In this document: piece after piece, positions 25,701 to 38,262 of the stretch | Position numbering within the stretch: the first letter of the stretch is position 1 | Layout of the letters: the number at the start of each line of letters is the position of its first letter | The notes under the pieces: generated by a model | What the model saw: the letters and a program-made list of their open reading frames with translations, nothing else | Databases searched by the model: none | Told to the model about the DNA's origin: nothing | Made by a program: the position numbers and the translations under genes | Origin: Theristus sp. LFF4_11 | Taxonomy: Eukaryota > Nematoda > Chromadorea > Monhysterida > Xyalidae | Reading direction: 5' to 3' | Assembly: GCA_030248135.1 (NCBI GenBank) | Contig: JASANC010002583.1 | Span: 1-64,000 of the forward strand | DNA: 64,000 nt

Positions 25701-25957
25701 CTGCAACACTCCTCCTCCAAGTTCAACCGACAAATAAGTGAACATGGATTATATTATGCAACCGCCAACCACATAAAACTTACTGATTGACTATTTTTTA
25801 ATTGGTCGTACAAATTATTGTTTTCAAAGCGAAAAATCAAAACTAGCACCAGAACGAGTTCGCTAGCTCACCAGAATCGACGTCCTCCACAAACTGGTAC
25901 ACCTGCGACATCAGCGACCCACCGCCATACTTCTGCGAGCGCACATCTTCGCAACTA
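19737..25957 (-). CDS. Stomatin / band 7 (UNC-1/MEC-2-like) membrane protein; 5' end incomplete
   Basis: Exons on minus: 25957-25872, 22581-22475, 22304-22232, 21907-21825, 21613-21410, one of two 56-nt exons (21092-21037 or 20631-20576), 20395-20317 and 19946-19737, all in phase. The product has a hydrophobic hairpin ([25 protein letters not shown]), then the SPFH domain ([105 protein letters not shown]) and the stomatin tail [26 protein letters not shown]. This is the stomatin/MEC-2/UNC-1 pattern: membrane-inserted oligomers on the cytoplasmic leaflet that tune ion channels. The 25,872-25,957 exon joins the hairpin exon with exact phase, creating [13 protein letters not shown]. Its own start needs a further upstream exon that I could not place. 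Confidence 0.93.
20050..20275. repeat. Imperfect inverted repeat in a stomatin intron
   Basis: A GC-rich block with 'ggtggcgtatcc...gtgtcccgcgtcgtgt' is matched on the opposite strand by a block reading 'ggtggcgtgtccggcgtcgtgt', separated by an AT-rich centre around 20,140-20,190. It is probably an old MITE lying in the intron between the distal 56-nt exon's downstream partner and the last exon. Confidence 0.5.
20576..20631 (-). other. Stomatin alternative exon B (56 nt), mutually exclusive with exon A
   Basis: The exon encodes [18 protein letters not shown] plus AT of a split Ile codon. The acceptor is ttttccag and the donor gtgagt. It starts in phase 0 and ends in phase 2, exactly like exon A at 21,037. 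Using both would shift the frame by 56 nt, so a functional mRNA can carry only one. Confidence 0.88.
21037..21092 (-). other. Stomatin alternative exon A (56 nt), mutually exclusive with exon B
   Basis: The exon encodes [18 protein letters not shown] plus AT of a split Ile codon. The acceptor is gttgatcag and the donor gtaagt. Same length and phases as exon B, with 14 of 18 residues identical, so it is a tandem exon duplication. Confidence 0.9.
22654..23114. mobile_element. MITE-like element with taccgtattaccccc terminal inverted repeats
   Basis: The ends are inverted copies of taccgtattaccccc. Flanks read tttagtta on the left and tttagttg on the right, a possible 8-bp target duplication with one mismatch, as hAT elements make. 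Inside, C-rich blocks built from 'aataaacccccacccc' flank a short unique centre. It is about 460 bp and non-coding, in the long intron upstream of the stomatin hairpin exon. Confidence 0.75.
23417..23600. repeat. Degenerate minisatellite with core cactggctttgtgtg
   Basis: About seven copies of 'cactggctttgygtg' occur spaced 27-40 nt apart, each followed by a variable A/C-rich spacer. They lie in the long stomatin intron. The array is too degenerate and the spacing too irregular to be a CRISPR, and the host is eukaryotic. Confidence 0.8.
24144..24391 (-). CDS. Candidate coding exon in the stomatin 5' region
   Basis: An open stretch from ATG at 24,391 ([20 protein letters not shown]) continues through [21 protein letters not shown] to a possible donor at 24,144 (AGCAG|gttcag). 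The composition is acidic and hydrophilic, unlike the T-rich intron around it. It could be an alternative first or internal exon of the stomatin gene. However, its best donor is phase 2 while the next stomatin exon needs phase 1, so the join is unproven and a weaker donor nearby (GAAA|gtcgaa) would be needed. Confidence 0.35.
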
Positions 25958-26693
25958 CTGTACAGTTGCATTTTATAATTTTGCTCCCAAAAAAACTTTG
26001 CCTTGGTCCTTAGTGAAGCAATGAGAAATTTTCACGCTGCTCTAAGACAATTACAGAATTTTCGATTTTGACTTTTGTGCATATCGTACATGTGTGCGGC
26101 ATCCGGTGGTGTGCCAGCACGTCGAACAACAACAACGGATTCCGATCATAACTTAAAATGAATGATGCATACTGCATGAAATTGCGCACATACCTTTCGC
26201 CTGCTGCTTTTAAGTTTTAAGAAAACTTCCATTGGCATGCCACAATAAGTACGCCAATGTTCAATCAATCAAAAATGAGCACACCAACATGAGAAAGTGT
26301 ATGGACATATTGTACACTGAACGTGACAGATTAACAGAAACATACATGTTTACATGTAGAATGTACATGCATACGAAAGTGGCCATGTAGCTTAATGACC
26401 AACAATTGCGGCATAACTGTTCAATGTTAGCTGCGCATATTGCACGCTTAAGATGTACGTTTATATTTGTTATTGAGCGTGTAATTTGTAATGTAATGTG
26501 TTGGTTGAAGTCTTATACCCTGAAATATGCCAATCAGACATATATCTCGGGTTCTGGAATGATACATTCAAAATCAAAACTCCACAGCAAATGATTGGTT
26601 TGGGTGGGGGGCGAAATCAGAAAAGGAGCCAATCAGCAAGTTGCAAATAAACATGAGCTTCAAAGGAGCGCAGTACACTGACCATTTTGCTGA

Positions 26694-26866
26694 TTATCTG
26701 CAGCACTTTTTTGCACCAACGACGCCAGAAAGCCAGCGGTTGTTGTCGACATCAGCACATTGACGCTTGGAACGGTGCTGCGGTCAATGAAAGAGGACGA
26801 GGCAACTGAATGCCTCCGACTGCCGCCGGCCACTGACAGACAAGCGCTGACACTCTCGCATAACAT
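26694..26866 (-). CDS. Candidate upstream exon (Ser/Thr-rich), possibly the N-terminus of the stomatin gene
   Basis: The minus strand is open from an ATG at 26,866 through SRRHSVASSSFIDRSTVPS to a good donor (AATG|gtcagtg). It is GC-rich against AT-rich flanks. The donor is phase 1 but the 25,957 exon needs phase 2, so an unplaced exon would be required between them. It may instead belong to a separate gene. Confidence 0.35.
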
Positions 26867-28891
26867 GTTTTCTTTGTTATTGTTCAGTTCTCCGTTTCAC
26901 GTTGCCGAGGAATTAGCGTTGGTTTACATGTACATACGTGTACAATGTACTTTGTTAATCCGCACTTTGGTGTCTCACTGTATACGTTAAGTGCCCGATA
27001 TAAATAAGAAGAGCGTTTTGTTCCGAGGGTGCATACATTCAAACACAGGACAGCCGCAAAGCTGCACCACACATGTGCGACAGACAGCAATGCCCCAAAC
27101 GAAAGCCATCATACATTTGTAAAAGTTGAATTACGTCGCAAATCTTATTATTCTTACATTTTTACTCCACGGCACGCCGCGGAACAGTGAGAACGGCATT
27201 CGCATTAAACTTAGCGCGCGCTACGTTCGCAGCGTTTTTTTTGTTTCTTTTGACCAGCATAGACTGTGTATACCCCTGTCTCACTGGCATACACGACGAA
27301 ATGAGTAACAGTGATACGAAATCATACACCAATTTCACAAGAAAACGTGATGAATACAAGAAAAACTGTCGATGTGAGAACATGAGTTTTACGAGGATGG
27401 AACACAAAAATCATCTGCATCGTAAATCGTCCGATTTTGAAATCAAAAGGGCGCGTGTTCGCGCACAGACTGGTGACATATCGTAAAAAACCTATGAGCA
27501 GAGAGAAAATGGATTGTGAAAAATTATCTTTACCAACTTCTAGTGTGTGACTGCTGCATGCTGGCCCACACTTTGAACGACGGTCCACTGTGCCATATTG
27601 GTGAATTGCTATTCCAAATTGATCCAATTCTTTAAAACTTGGGCTAAAATTTCAGTGTTTGGGTTAGTCAACTGGTTGGTTTCGACACCTGGCCAAACGG
27701 GCGATGTTGCTCTTTTGGCCACGAACCCGCCGCTACAGTGAAAATATTTTTTTTAAATTGGTAGCTCAGACCAGTGCCCAAATGCCATATGGGCGGTAAC
27801 GAAAAATGGACTTCACACAGTTTTTTAGGTTCCGCGGGTCATATTTCATGTAAAACAAAAAGCTCGTTGACAAAAAACGATTTGCACACATAAGAGAAGT
27901 TTATGAACCACTTGTTAGCTGTTTGTGTTCAGACGAACAACGTTTTTTATGAAAAATGAGTGACGTATCGGCAGCCGGTGGACAACAGGTGTTCAACTTT
28001 GTAAATGACGAACACAAAAAACATTGAACGCTGAGATTTTACTGAATGTGTGCGGCAATGTTTGTCAAAGTTTTTTGTCTTGATTATTGCTAAAATGTTC
28101 CGCTCAGCAAAGAAACGCAAAAAACTGTTTTCAAACATAATAAGGTGCTGAAGATTGCTGGAAAGTACATGGAAACTCATTTTCATGACACGACAAATTC
28201 GTTTGCTGTGTTTCCAGACTAGGGCCTGCGTTTACACCCCCTTTTTAACGTTAAAATGTTATTTTGCTCCAACCAAATAAGCTAGACAAGCACAAGGTTC
28301 CGTCAAGTTTCACAATGTTACACAAAGTGCGAGTTTTCCGATGGTGATAACAGGCAATAATCAAGTACCATTGTCAAAGAGGCAGGCCAGATTTGAACCG
28401 TTGAACGCCCGAGCCATATACTCGTGTGTTTTATTTGTCACGCATTTCAGTCGTCTGATCACCTAACTAACGGTCTTAAAATGTTTGCCTTCCTATTTTT
28501 GCATTTTATAAAGAAACACATAAAAAGTTGAAACGCATTTCAAAAATTTTCGCAAAAGTCTGTCAACATTTACCGTCTATCCCGTGACACTGTTTCAAGT
28601 GGGCTGTCCGACCACCCAAAGTGCAAAAAAATACAAAAAATGCATTCTGTGAAACTGGTTATTAAGAAAATAGAGGCAACCTGCCGCTACACTATCACAA
28701 AGCAGTGCACATTTGTTGTGGTGGCTGATCACAGGGAGACACTTTTTGACCAAAAAGCAAGTCGCAATTTTGCAAACAATAAAGCACGCCCAGGTTGAAA
28801 AGGCAAAGCTGGTTTTGTGGTGTACTTTACTCACAAAAACAATATCATTTTTCAAATTTTGTGCACAACTATTTTTCTGACAAATTTGCAG

Positions 28892-29637
28892 AACTCCTCA
28901 TAGCGTAAACGGTACACCAGTCTCAGCATGCCTCAAGCGTCTTATTACGGAGTAAGCAATGCTGCCATGTTTTTTGAAAGAAATTTTGAAAACAAAAAGT
29001 AGACACTTTGTTTAGCCTGAAGAAAGCCACCACTATTCGACGTTTGGTGAGCGTCGGGTTCAAGGCACTGAGAATGGACGTGCCGTCACCATACACGATC
29101 CGGTGTGTGGTTGATTTTAAAAATGTGCGTCATTTAGTCATCAGTCACCACGGATTTACACAGAGAACCATTTTAAAAATTGTAAATCACAGAAAACCGC
29201 TGTCGACTCCAGTGCCGTGCGACCGGTGACCGTGCAAATACCAGCCGCAGAGCCACCGCCACCAGCCAGTCCGGCAAGGTAAACAGAACTGCTGATATGT
29301 TTGGATTCGAATTCGACGTTGCAACCCGCCGTGTACATTATGACGGATGTGTGGAGAAAATAAACTTTTCGAGCAAAGAACAATCATTCGCAATGCGACC
29401 AACTGAGATGCATCAGAGCAGGAGCAGTGAATCGTTCAGCGAAGCCCTGCTCAGCCATTTTCCAATTTCAGTCCAGTGAGTGCGTCGTCAGCGACCAGCC
29501 AACGGAGCATCCAGTCGAACGTTGCAGACGAGCCGGACGGCTGCGCGCTGCTCTTCTACAACCCGCTGATCTACAAGTTTCGCAAGAAGCGTCCACCACC
29601 ACTGCGCAACCAGAGCATGCTGCCAACCGTGTACTGA
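28892..29637 (+). CDS. 3' exons of an unrecognised plus-strand gene
   Basis: Four exons join in phase: 28892-28951, 29016-29046, 29193-29278 and 29472-29637. They give a C-terminal stretch of about 113 residues: TPHSVNGTPVSACLKRLITD, LKKATTIRRL, a Pro/Ala-rich linker (IPAAEPPPPASPA), then DGCALLFYNPLIYKFRKKRP and an end in MLPTVY. Donors gtaagc and gtgagc are good. No domain is recognised. The 5' part must lie upstream (26-28.9 kb or through a longer intron) and I could not identify it. The gene converges on the C3-like gene, whose stop lies 420 bp away. Confidence 0.6.
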
Positions 29638-29748
29638 GTGGACGGACGCTGCTGATTCATGTGCGCGTTTGCCACTGCTCTTGTACAGTAACCTCCTAGT
29701 TTTTGTTACATATTTTCACTGTGTATTTTTTCTCCACTAGTCCGATGT

Positions 29749-29754
29749 TTATTT
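29749..29754 (-). terminator. Candidate polyadenylation signal of the C3-like gene
   Basis: AATAAA on the minus strand, about 300 nt past the C3-like stop. It is inside the short convergent intergenic space. Use not shown. Confidence 0.3.
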
Positions 29755-30057
29755 CCGTGTTACTGGTAACAAGAATCACGTGTTAAACGCATGTGGGATG
29801 ACAACTTGCAAACTTACGCAGGTATAAACGGTTTTTTTGCAGCGCGCATCAAAAATGGCATGATTAAAAAGAGAATGTCCAGGAACATACCAGCACAAAA
29901 AAATCATATTGAGATTCCACAAAGTAGTACATGCATCAAAATGTATACAATACAACACATTGTCATATGCACAACAAAACCGGGACTCGTCCATTCAGTT
30001 CCACAAAAAAAACAAAATCAATTTTTGGTATCCTTTGAGTTGTTCCAAGACATCCAT

Positions 30058-31560
30058 CATACAATCCGCTCACATGTTTTACCAGGTGCATCGTACAAAT
30101 CAAAGAAGCTTTGCCGCCAGTTCATGTCACAGGGCTGAGTCCTCTCAAACTGATCGTTAGACCCGATGAAGTAGACCCGACTGAAATATTGAAAAAAATA
30201 TTGGAAGTTATGCAGAAATTATCGAGGTGCCCAAGTTCTGAATCTCTGATATGACAGAGTAATGTTGCACGTGCACAAACAAACACAGGCGCACACAAAT
30301 GATAACCACAATAGCGTGCGTCTCACTGCATGTGTGCGTGCGTGTTTGTTTGCGACTGTGCAACACTGCCTTCAGACCAGGACTTTCAGTGTCAAACAAT
30401 GTATGTTGAATGCTGCCACCGAGCAGTGGTGCCGTCGACATTCCACCCATCGATGCGTCCATTGACAAAGTACAACTTTTCGCGTTCCATCGGTGCACAG
30501 CTGCCGAACGTGCAGTTGCGCCGCCAAAAGTATGCGTCGTCGTCTTCCAGCCAACGGAGCTCTGAAACCAGTTTTGGGATGTTTCAACTTAATAGTCCGT
30601 TATAGCTGGCTCCAAATCTTAGATCGCCACCAATTTCAGCAACCGAAGTAGACTCATAAAACGCAAAAGTTATAGATGCTGGTGCTTGAACCTGATCAGG
30701 TTCAACACGCATTTTCCTCTTCAGCTTCGAATGTTAGGTGTTTGGGTAGATGAGTATTGGAATGAATATAATGTGTAGACCTAACCGGGAGGTGCGATGA
30801 ATTTCACGGTGGCCAAAAAGCGAATGTACGCGCTGCTCTGCGCCATCGGCTCATCGCCCACGCCCACCTCCAGCACTTTGATCCATGCAGCTGAAAACAG
30901 TGACCAGAAACTGGACGAACAAAGTAATTGGTTTCAAACCGATTTCAAACCGATAGAGTGGAAAATCCAGTCGAAGAACAAAGCGAATTAAATAAGTATA
31001 GCCAAAGAGGGGCTCAGATCATTGGCTGGTGCCCCTGGACAGAGCGGGGCTAAGAGGCACGGCGAGGGGCGATTCGCTTAAAGGACAATGCTCGGCGTCC
31101 ATTCACCCCACACCAAACCACGAACTTGGCACTTTCGGGTCTCTGGGGCCGGTGGGTAGAGAACCGTCAACTTGAATAAATTGAACAAATACACAAAAAA
31201 CGGAAAACATGCAGCAAGCAGCGGGCCATACAGAATCGCTGCGGATGGCACATGGCGGCGACGGTGTCGTTGAGTGCCGTGCGGCCGCACTGCGAGCACT
31301 TGATGCGGTCGCACACGCCCTCCGTGCAGACGCACTGGCCGTCGGCGAAACAGAGCTTCTCGACCGGCTGCTGCGTCAGCGCTGCGCCGCGAGTGTCCAG
31401 CTGCGAGGCGACGTCGCGCACGGCACGTCCGAGCGCGTGCAGCTCTTTGTCGAACGACACTATCGTTTCGCCGAGTTTGCCTGCGTGTTCGTGCAACCGT
31501 GCGTACTGCTTGCACAGTGTGACCATGCGCATCAGGCTGACAGCATCGCCAGTGGCACAC
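30058..31560 (-). other. C-terminal Cys-rich linker and NTR/C345C-like domain of the C3-like protein
   Basis: Four exons follow the receptor-binding domain: about 31.5-31.2 kb (Cys-rich, including CSQCGRTALNDTVAAMCH), about 30.89-30.79 kb (AWIKVLEVGVGDE, RFLATVKFIAPPG), about 30.56-30.44 kb (LEDDDAYFWRRNCTFGSC, EREKLYFVNGRIDG) and 30.19-30.058 kb (YFIGSNDQFERTQPCDMNW, then GKTCERIV and stop). The spacing of an amphipathic first strand, paired Cys and a closing short Cys segment is that of the NTR/C345C module at the end of C3, C4 and C5. Sequence identity is low by eye, so the domain name is an inference. Confidence 0.6.
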
Positions 31561-34500
31561 GATCACACTTTGAAAACCGGTTTGACCAATCAGCAAGCTC
31601 AATTCAAATACAACCAATCAGCTGGCAGTACTGCACACATAAAAAAGGGAACATTTTTTTGGATCAGTCTAAGACCAGTGACCTGTAAAACTACCAGTGC
31701 AAATGCAACGCGCTCATTCTAACCGTAATCGGGGTGTTGCAGCACGATGTCGACAGGTGCCAGTTGTCCTGCGACCACACTGCCGTCATTGTGTTCGGAC
31801 ACGGTTTGCGTCACGTTGTAGCAGTAAATGTCACCGACACGCAACTTGAAAAACAATACAAAATTGTGTGTACTGGTTTCGCTTATAAAATACTGCACAA
31901 CGCAGATTTACCGACTTGCAAATTATTTCACCGATTATGATCATTTCAATTTCAAACAAAACCCTGTTTCGCGATGTATACAATGTAGATGCTTACCCCG
32001 GTCAGTGTGGCATACAGCACTTGACTAGCAACGTGCACTGGCCCGTGCAAAACAATCGAACTATTCTGAAACAATAAGTATTCGGATACCCAAATTAACG
32101 TGCAGTCAGTCAGGTTTATTCTGCAGTGCACGGCTTAATACCAGAAGAGTGTAAGACACCATGAGCAGGCAAGCCAAGAAAGTACTTGAACATTCTCATA
32201 CCCACCAATGTTTCGAAATTCATCGGTTCAATGTGCATGCCCGTGAAAATTCCGTGCTGCAAATGCAGCTGATCGACCAACGGGCTTTCCGTGCTGCAAT
32301 CATGAACCACATAATGTTTTTTGTAAGTTTCAATGCTGAAAAGGCAGGAATATAGAGCGAAACAATGTTCCATTTTTTGCGGTTTTTCGTGATTTTAGCA
32401 GCAGAACACTGCTACCCTATGTCCAACACCATCTGCACATGCATGTTATGTTCAATTAGAAGCAAAGATCGGCGTGTGTGTTCAGGCCCAGATTTCGAGC
32501 AGCGCTTGTCTTTTCGGAATATACGCTGCAACGTGCGCACTTGTTTGTACGGACGAACGCAAATAACGACTCAACGACGCTGTTCGTTACCGGAGGCATA
32601 TAATCTGTCTGAGTGCGTTGTGCTGTGGCGTGCGCTTGTTGACGATCACAAAGACACTGGCCATCTGCTGCGTCTGCGGCTGTGTGCCAGTGCCGGTGAT
32701 GTGCCGTTTTGAGCTGTCCACGGGCGTCTGCACGAGCACACGAATGCCGAGTTTCAGTTTGCCGCGTCCACTTGTCGCCAACTGAATGCGACGGCTGCGC
32801 GATGGAATCTGCAAAGATAAAGAAACCGTTTAGTTCAGATTGTTTCGCGAAACGCAGGACACTCCGTTAAAACCGCAAGAACCTCGTGTAATTCAGCAGC
32901 TTTTTAATTTGTATGTGTAATTTTTTTAGCAAAACTGGGCTCCCTTGACCTGACAGCAATCCTGGCCCTCCAACCAATCACCCTCTGTAACCCGTTCCTT
33001 CCCAGATGCATTCATAAATATCAAATTGCCATTCAAGACAATATTAATATTGACAGATTAAACTTGAAGTATGACAGAGTCATACTTTTCTTGCGATTTT
33101 CCCAGCGCAATTAAACTTTCCCACAATCAAAAATGCAATTCCCTCATTTGACAGACTTGCATGTTTTGCTCATGTGGTTATGACATTTGGCTATCATGCA
33201 TTTTCGAGTGTTTGTCATGTTTTCGTCAACAAATGCTAAAAAACATTCAATCTTCTTCTTAACAGTGCGAATGGCAAAGCAAAAACAATAATCTAGCTGT
33301 TGTTGATGATGGGAAAAATATTTTTGTTCGTAAACAATTTCACATAACCCTTCTGTCGATGTCAGTCAATAGTAGAGCACAGTGATGGTACCAACATCGA
33401 ACTGGCTTTTCAGCATCACAAAAACCGGTCTGCTCTACAGGGTGTGCTCAATCAACAGTGATGATCCAAGCACAAGTGCAAGTTTTTTCTCGAAATTGCC
33501 AAATTGGTTGCTGCGTTCATTCTCATTGTGGTGTAACATTTGAAAATTATTACTTGTAAAACATCAAAAAATCATCGAATTTAGAGCACTGAACTCAGTT
33601 TGAGCGTTCCCAAGCGCACCGTGTACTGGCAACATCGCATTATTGCGTTTGCCACCACACAATCACATTCACAACGTGTCATCTTGAAAACTTAAACAGA
33701 ACACGGCCATGTATTCCGGTGCGCCTCTGTGTCGTGTGTGTGTGTGCTTGCTGCTTATGGAGCCGTGTCTTCCGCGCTATTTCCAGATTCGCTGTTTCTG
33801 TCCCAATTGATTGCAATGCGAATGCATCCAGGAGTTCATTAGTGATACATTCTAATTACATATGGATAATGACCAAGTTGCGCACAGATCACCTTCGTAC
33901 AACATTCGTTACTTTCATGTTTGACGTAAACCAGACAGAGAGACACATACACCACGCAGCACCGCCTAAATCGCTTTCAGTGAGCTTCGTCTGCAAATAT
34001 CACCACAAGCTGAGTCAGGTGAGCGCGCACGCAAGCGGGGCAAAGTGCATTTCCGCTGAACAAGCGACTTTTTATTGGTCTCACTGTGTCTCTGCGTCCA
34101 CGGTCGACGCCGGCAGTTTGCTCTCTGGACGGCTGACCGAACGTTTGTTCTTAATGGTGAACTTTATTGAAACGGAAACCAAACAGTGCGACTTAACCAC
34201 GTCCCCAGCTAGGTAGGCGGCGCACCGAAAGGTTTTTCTTATGAGCACGATCGCAAGACAAACTTGCTATTCAGCACGTATGTTAAGAGAAGGCAATCGG
34301 AAATGTGATTTCCGAGCTTCTAAATAACAAAATTGGAACAAAAATAATGAACAGTCTCGCGATTGACAGTGTGCTCATTGACAGCGCATCGCAAGCATAG
34401 CAAGTCGACATCAGCAAGTGACACACGCATGTTTTCCAGAAAGACTTGGTCATGAAACAAGAAACAATAACAAGGCGGAGTATGTTGCTGTGTTGCTTGC

Positions 34501-37500
34501 TGTCCTGGGCGCCTGCCCCCTGCTGCCGATGACTCACATGAATGACAGCGACGTCGGCGCTCACGTTCAGTGTTTTGTTGGCACACTGCGCACACGTGAC
34601 GCGCACACGCAGTTCGCCAGCACTCGACGCCGCCGCCACGTCCGTCGTTTGTTGTTGCTTGCGGAATTCGTACAGCGCCCGCGACGTGTAAAATGTGTCC
34701 TGGATATGAAGAAAAATCGTGTGTGCTCGTGTGCGCAACACTGCGACAGCAGCAATTTGCGCCTTTCTTATAGCCACGGTTACGTTCCATGGCTGAAAAA
34801 ATGACCACTTTCAATGGCTTCCTTTTTGATGTTGTCTAATGAAGCTGTTGTTCTGTGCTCTGTCATTATAGTTTGCAACTCATAATGCCCCAGTTGTATC
34901 CGTAGTGCAGTGGTACACACGCAATGTTTTTGTATTCATCGGCTTTACGTTTGTACTTTTTAGAGAGAGAAACAGAAGGATGAAGAGTGGGCGGATTTTG
35001 TTTTCATAATTTGTCAAAATTCAAGCAATTCAATTAATCTTGCAACTATCGTACATCCATTTTTAATGCGACAGAGGCATCTGATAGCGTTCCTTATAAG
35101 CCAACGACTTATTCGTTAATTGATCTCCTTATACCAGAATATTTTCATAGGCATGTGCTCTTGTATCGCTTGACAAACCTCGTTTAGCTGTCTTTCCCAA
35201 TAGGATACAGCAAAAAAGTTGTGTGTGCTGGTGGCAATGAAACCGGTCGACAAAGTGTCCTAAAATTCTAGTCATAAGACAGTGCACTATGTTATTACAC
35301 AGTAATGTTGCACAGTATAGCCAACACGCGCACACCAACGATCCCTCATGAATGCCGCATCCGGTTCAGCGTTTTGTGGTGCACTGTGGTGGTCTGTTTG
35401 TGCAGCACTCTGTGTGCATGCTCGCCGCAGCCAACCAACCAGCGCATAGACGTAAGTGCCGTCGTCGTTCTGCTGATCGTGCAGCCAATCAGCGAGCGCC
35501 TCCAGCTGCACCGGGGGACTCGGCTGTGCACGGTCGATGAACGCGAGCAGGCCGAGTGCGTTCAGCAGCAGCTTGTTCGAGCGGCGCATGTCGACGCGGC
35601 TGCTGCCAAAGAGGCCGTGCTGCATCTTCGCCCACCACCGTTTCCACCACTGCGCCTCCGTGCGTTTGTACTCCCACAAGGCGCCTGCGTCCCCTGCATC
35701 ATTATTGATTGAGTTTGTGGAAACTGAGAATCACACGCACGCACCAGAAAAGCGTATTTTTAACCGGTTTTTTCAACCGGAACATACTATTTTTAATGAA
35801 GGATGCACTTAGAGAAGTATTATTTGAATTCTCTATTTGAAACAATGTGTGAACCCTGGAATACGCCAGAAGGTCAGAATTGTTGCGTGTCATCACGCCG
35901 ATTGGTGGCGCCAGTCGAGTCACGTGACCACCGAAACTCGAATGAAACGCGCGCAGCGCCCACCGGTGTTCGCCATGTTGTACAGCCGATCCCTGTACGG
36001 CACCACGGACGCACCGACGGCCGCCGCCGCAGCGACCGCGATCGGGTCTGTGTCGTGCTCGTCGAACAGCAGCGTGCGATACAGCGCGTCGATTGTGCCT
36101 TGTGGCAAGCGTGGCTGCAATGCAAGCGCTATGCAGTTCACACCAACTGCAAATCATAAGCAACCAGCTGACTGGCTGCTTTTGAATTGCGCTCACTGAT
36201 TGGTCCAACAAGCGCGATGCAGCCAAGCAGCACGCCAGATTCAAATGGCACAATGTGCGCAAGTTGTATATGATTTACGGTTTGACACCAAGTCAGTGCA
36301 TCCAGTTGAAACATGCAATACGTGACACACACACCTGGCACATCATGTTCAGGTATGGCTGGCAGCTCTGCAGCATGCTGAACAGCGACGCGTGCAACAG
36401 CAGCGTCTCGTCTTTCTCGTTGCCCTGCGATTTACAGTCCGATTTTTTGTTATTTACTCGTTCATTTGTTATTCAATATTCACTAAACATCCTGTTGCTA
36501 ACGAGTCGGTTCTGCGTGAGATCATTGACGAGTGTTTTCTCACGGAACGAGTTCATCAGCCAATTTATTGCAGGGCACACCACGGTCGTGCTGGCATCGA
36601 TCTCGCATTGCAGTGTCGTCGTCAGCACGGTCAACCTACAAATAACAAGCAACATTGAAAAAAATTATTATTCCAATTACTTTCAATCATGAATTGCTCC
36701 ACAAAATACAGCGACGGGTTCTGGCCGCACTACAACAACACCAAAAATGCCACCGAAAATGCATTCTCAACAGCTGATGAGGGAGGCATGTTGAAAGTGG
36801 AGGTGATCGGCTGCATATTGGTGGCGCTTTTCGGTTTGCCCATTAATCTCATCTCATTCATCGCGTTGATTCGACGATTTCGCAAGAAGCAGAACACGGT
36901 GCTCCTGTTGCACATCAGCTTGAACATTTCGGATATTTTGGTAAGCGGATATGCCTTATTTAGCTATTGAGTTGAGAGCTGCACGCACATATGGCCTACC
37001 GTATTGGGTTGAGATCTTGTTTGCAAGTTCGTGATGGTTATACATATAGGGAATCATTGGAACGGGAATCAAGTAAAAACGAAAACACCGTTTTTGAGAC
37101 TATTTCGATACCAACTACCATATTAGCCGCAAATTGTTGTCGCACTTCACTGCGTGTTCTCGCAGGTGACCGGTGTGTTTTGCACGGGCTACGCGGCGTG
37201 GACGGCAGTGGGCGAGTGGCTGGCCGGCTCGGTGCTGTGCAAGCTGTCGCGAGTGAACGACCAGTTTGTGATGTGCCTCAGCAGCAACATCATCGTCTGC
37301 ATCGCCTATGATCGCTTGAGCATCTTTGCTCGACCCCCACAGCAACGCTCGCGACTGCGACGCACCATGATCTTTGTGCTGGTGGCGTGCGTTGCTGCGC
37401 TCGTATGCGCCCTGCCACAGGTGACACAAAGCACCCCATTCGCATTTTTGGCTGCGTTTTGTCAAATTGAAGCTTGTCAAATATCTTATGCTCATATGGC

Positions 37501-38198
37501 TCTATTCCGAACGTCACGCAACGGAGAAATGTGATGATTTCGAAATTTCGATTTCAGGCATTTCTGTGGCAGACAGTATCAGTGGTTGACGAAGTGCACT
37601 GCGCGAGCTACTGGGTCATCAAACACATTCAGATGGGCGGAGACTTGTCGCCCTCGGACGAACTGACCATGGACCTGTACGTAAAACATAGAACAACTGG
37701 CTTTGCTGGCAAGGAGAGGACACGCCACGAGAACGTGCCATCTGCAGAAATTCAGTCTTTTGCAACATGGCCTTGAAACGTACAATGCTGTATTAGCTTC
37801 TTGTGCAGCCACTTCTCCATGGCAGTATCTGCACTGAATGATAACGCGCACTGCTTGACAAAGATGCTCAAAATTACACGGAACACAGCCCATGCTTGCT
37901 CGAAGAAGCACCATTTTCCAACGATCACTAAATACAAGTGGAAAGCTAAAGCCACTGAGAGAGTTGTGCGCAGATACAACATCTACTCGTGCGTCGTGAT
38001 GTTCTGGCTGCCGTTCACGGTGACCGTGTTCTGCTACGTGCGCATCGTAGTCTACGTGTTCGAGACGTTTCACATGGCAAAACGTGACCAACTGAGCGAG
38101 TCACGTCTGCCGTCATCGTTGCCACGCAGCAGCATGCAGCAGAACGGACATCGCTTGCTTGTCATACGACGCGACACAACAGGTCTGTGCAGCACTGC

Positions 38199-38262
<64 letters not shown>

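Noticed and set aside
27187..27486. 99-codon plus-strand frame that looks like a signal peptide plus basic domain
   Set aside because: It starts with GTG, not ATG, has no supporting acceptor, and the composition is that of the AT-rich intron; a eukaryotic gene starting there is unlikely.
33719..34216. 165-codon plus-strand frame within the C3-like gene
   Set aside because: It sits in a host intron, has no membrane or domain pattern and no in-phase partner exons.
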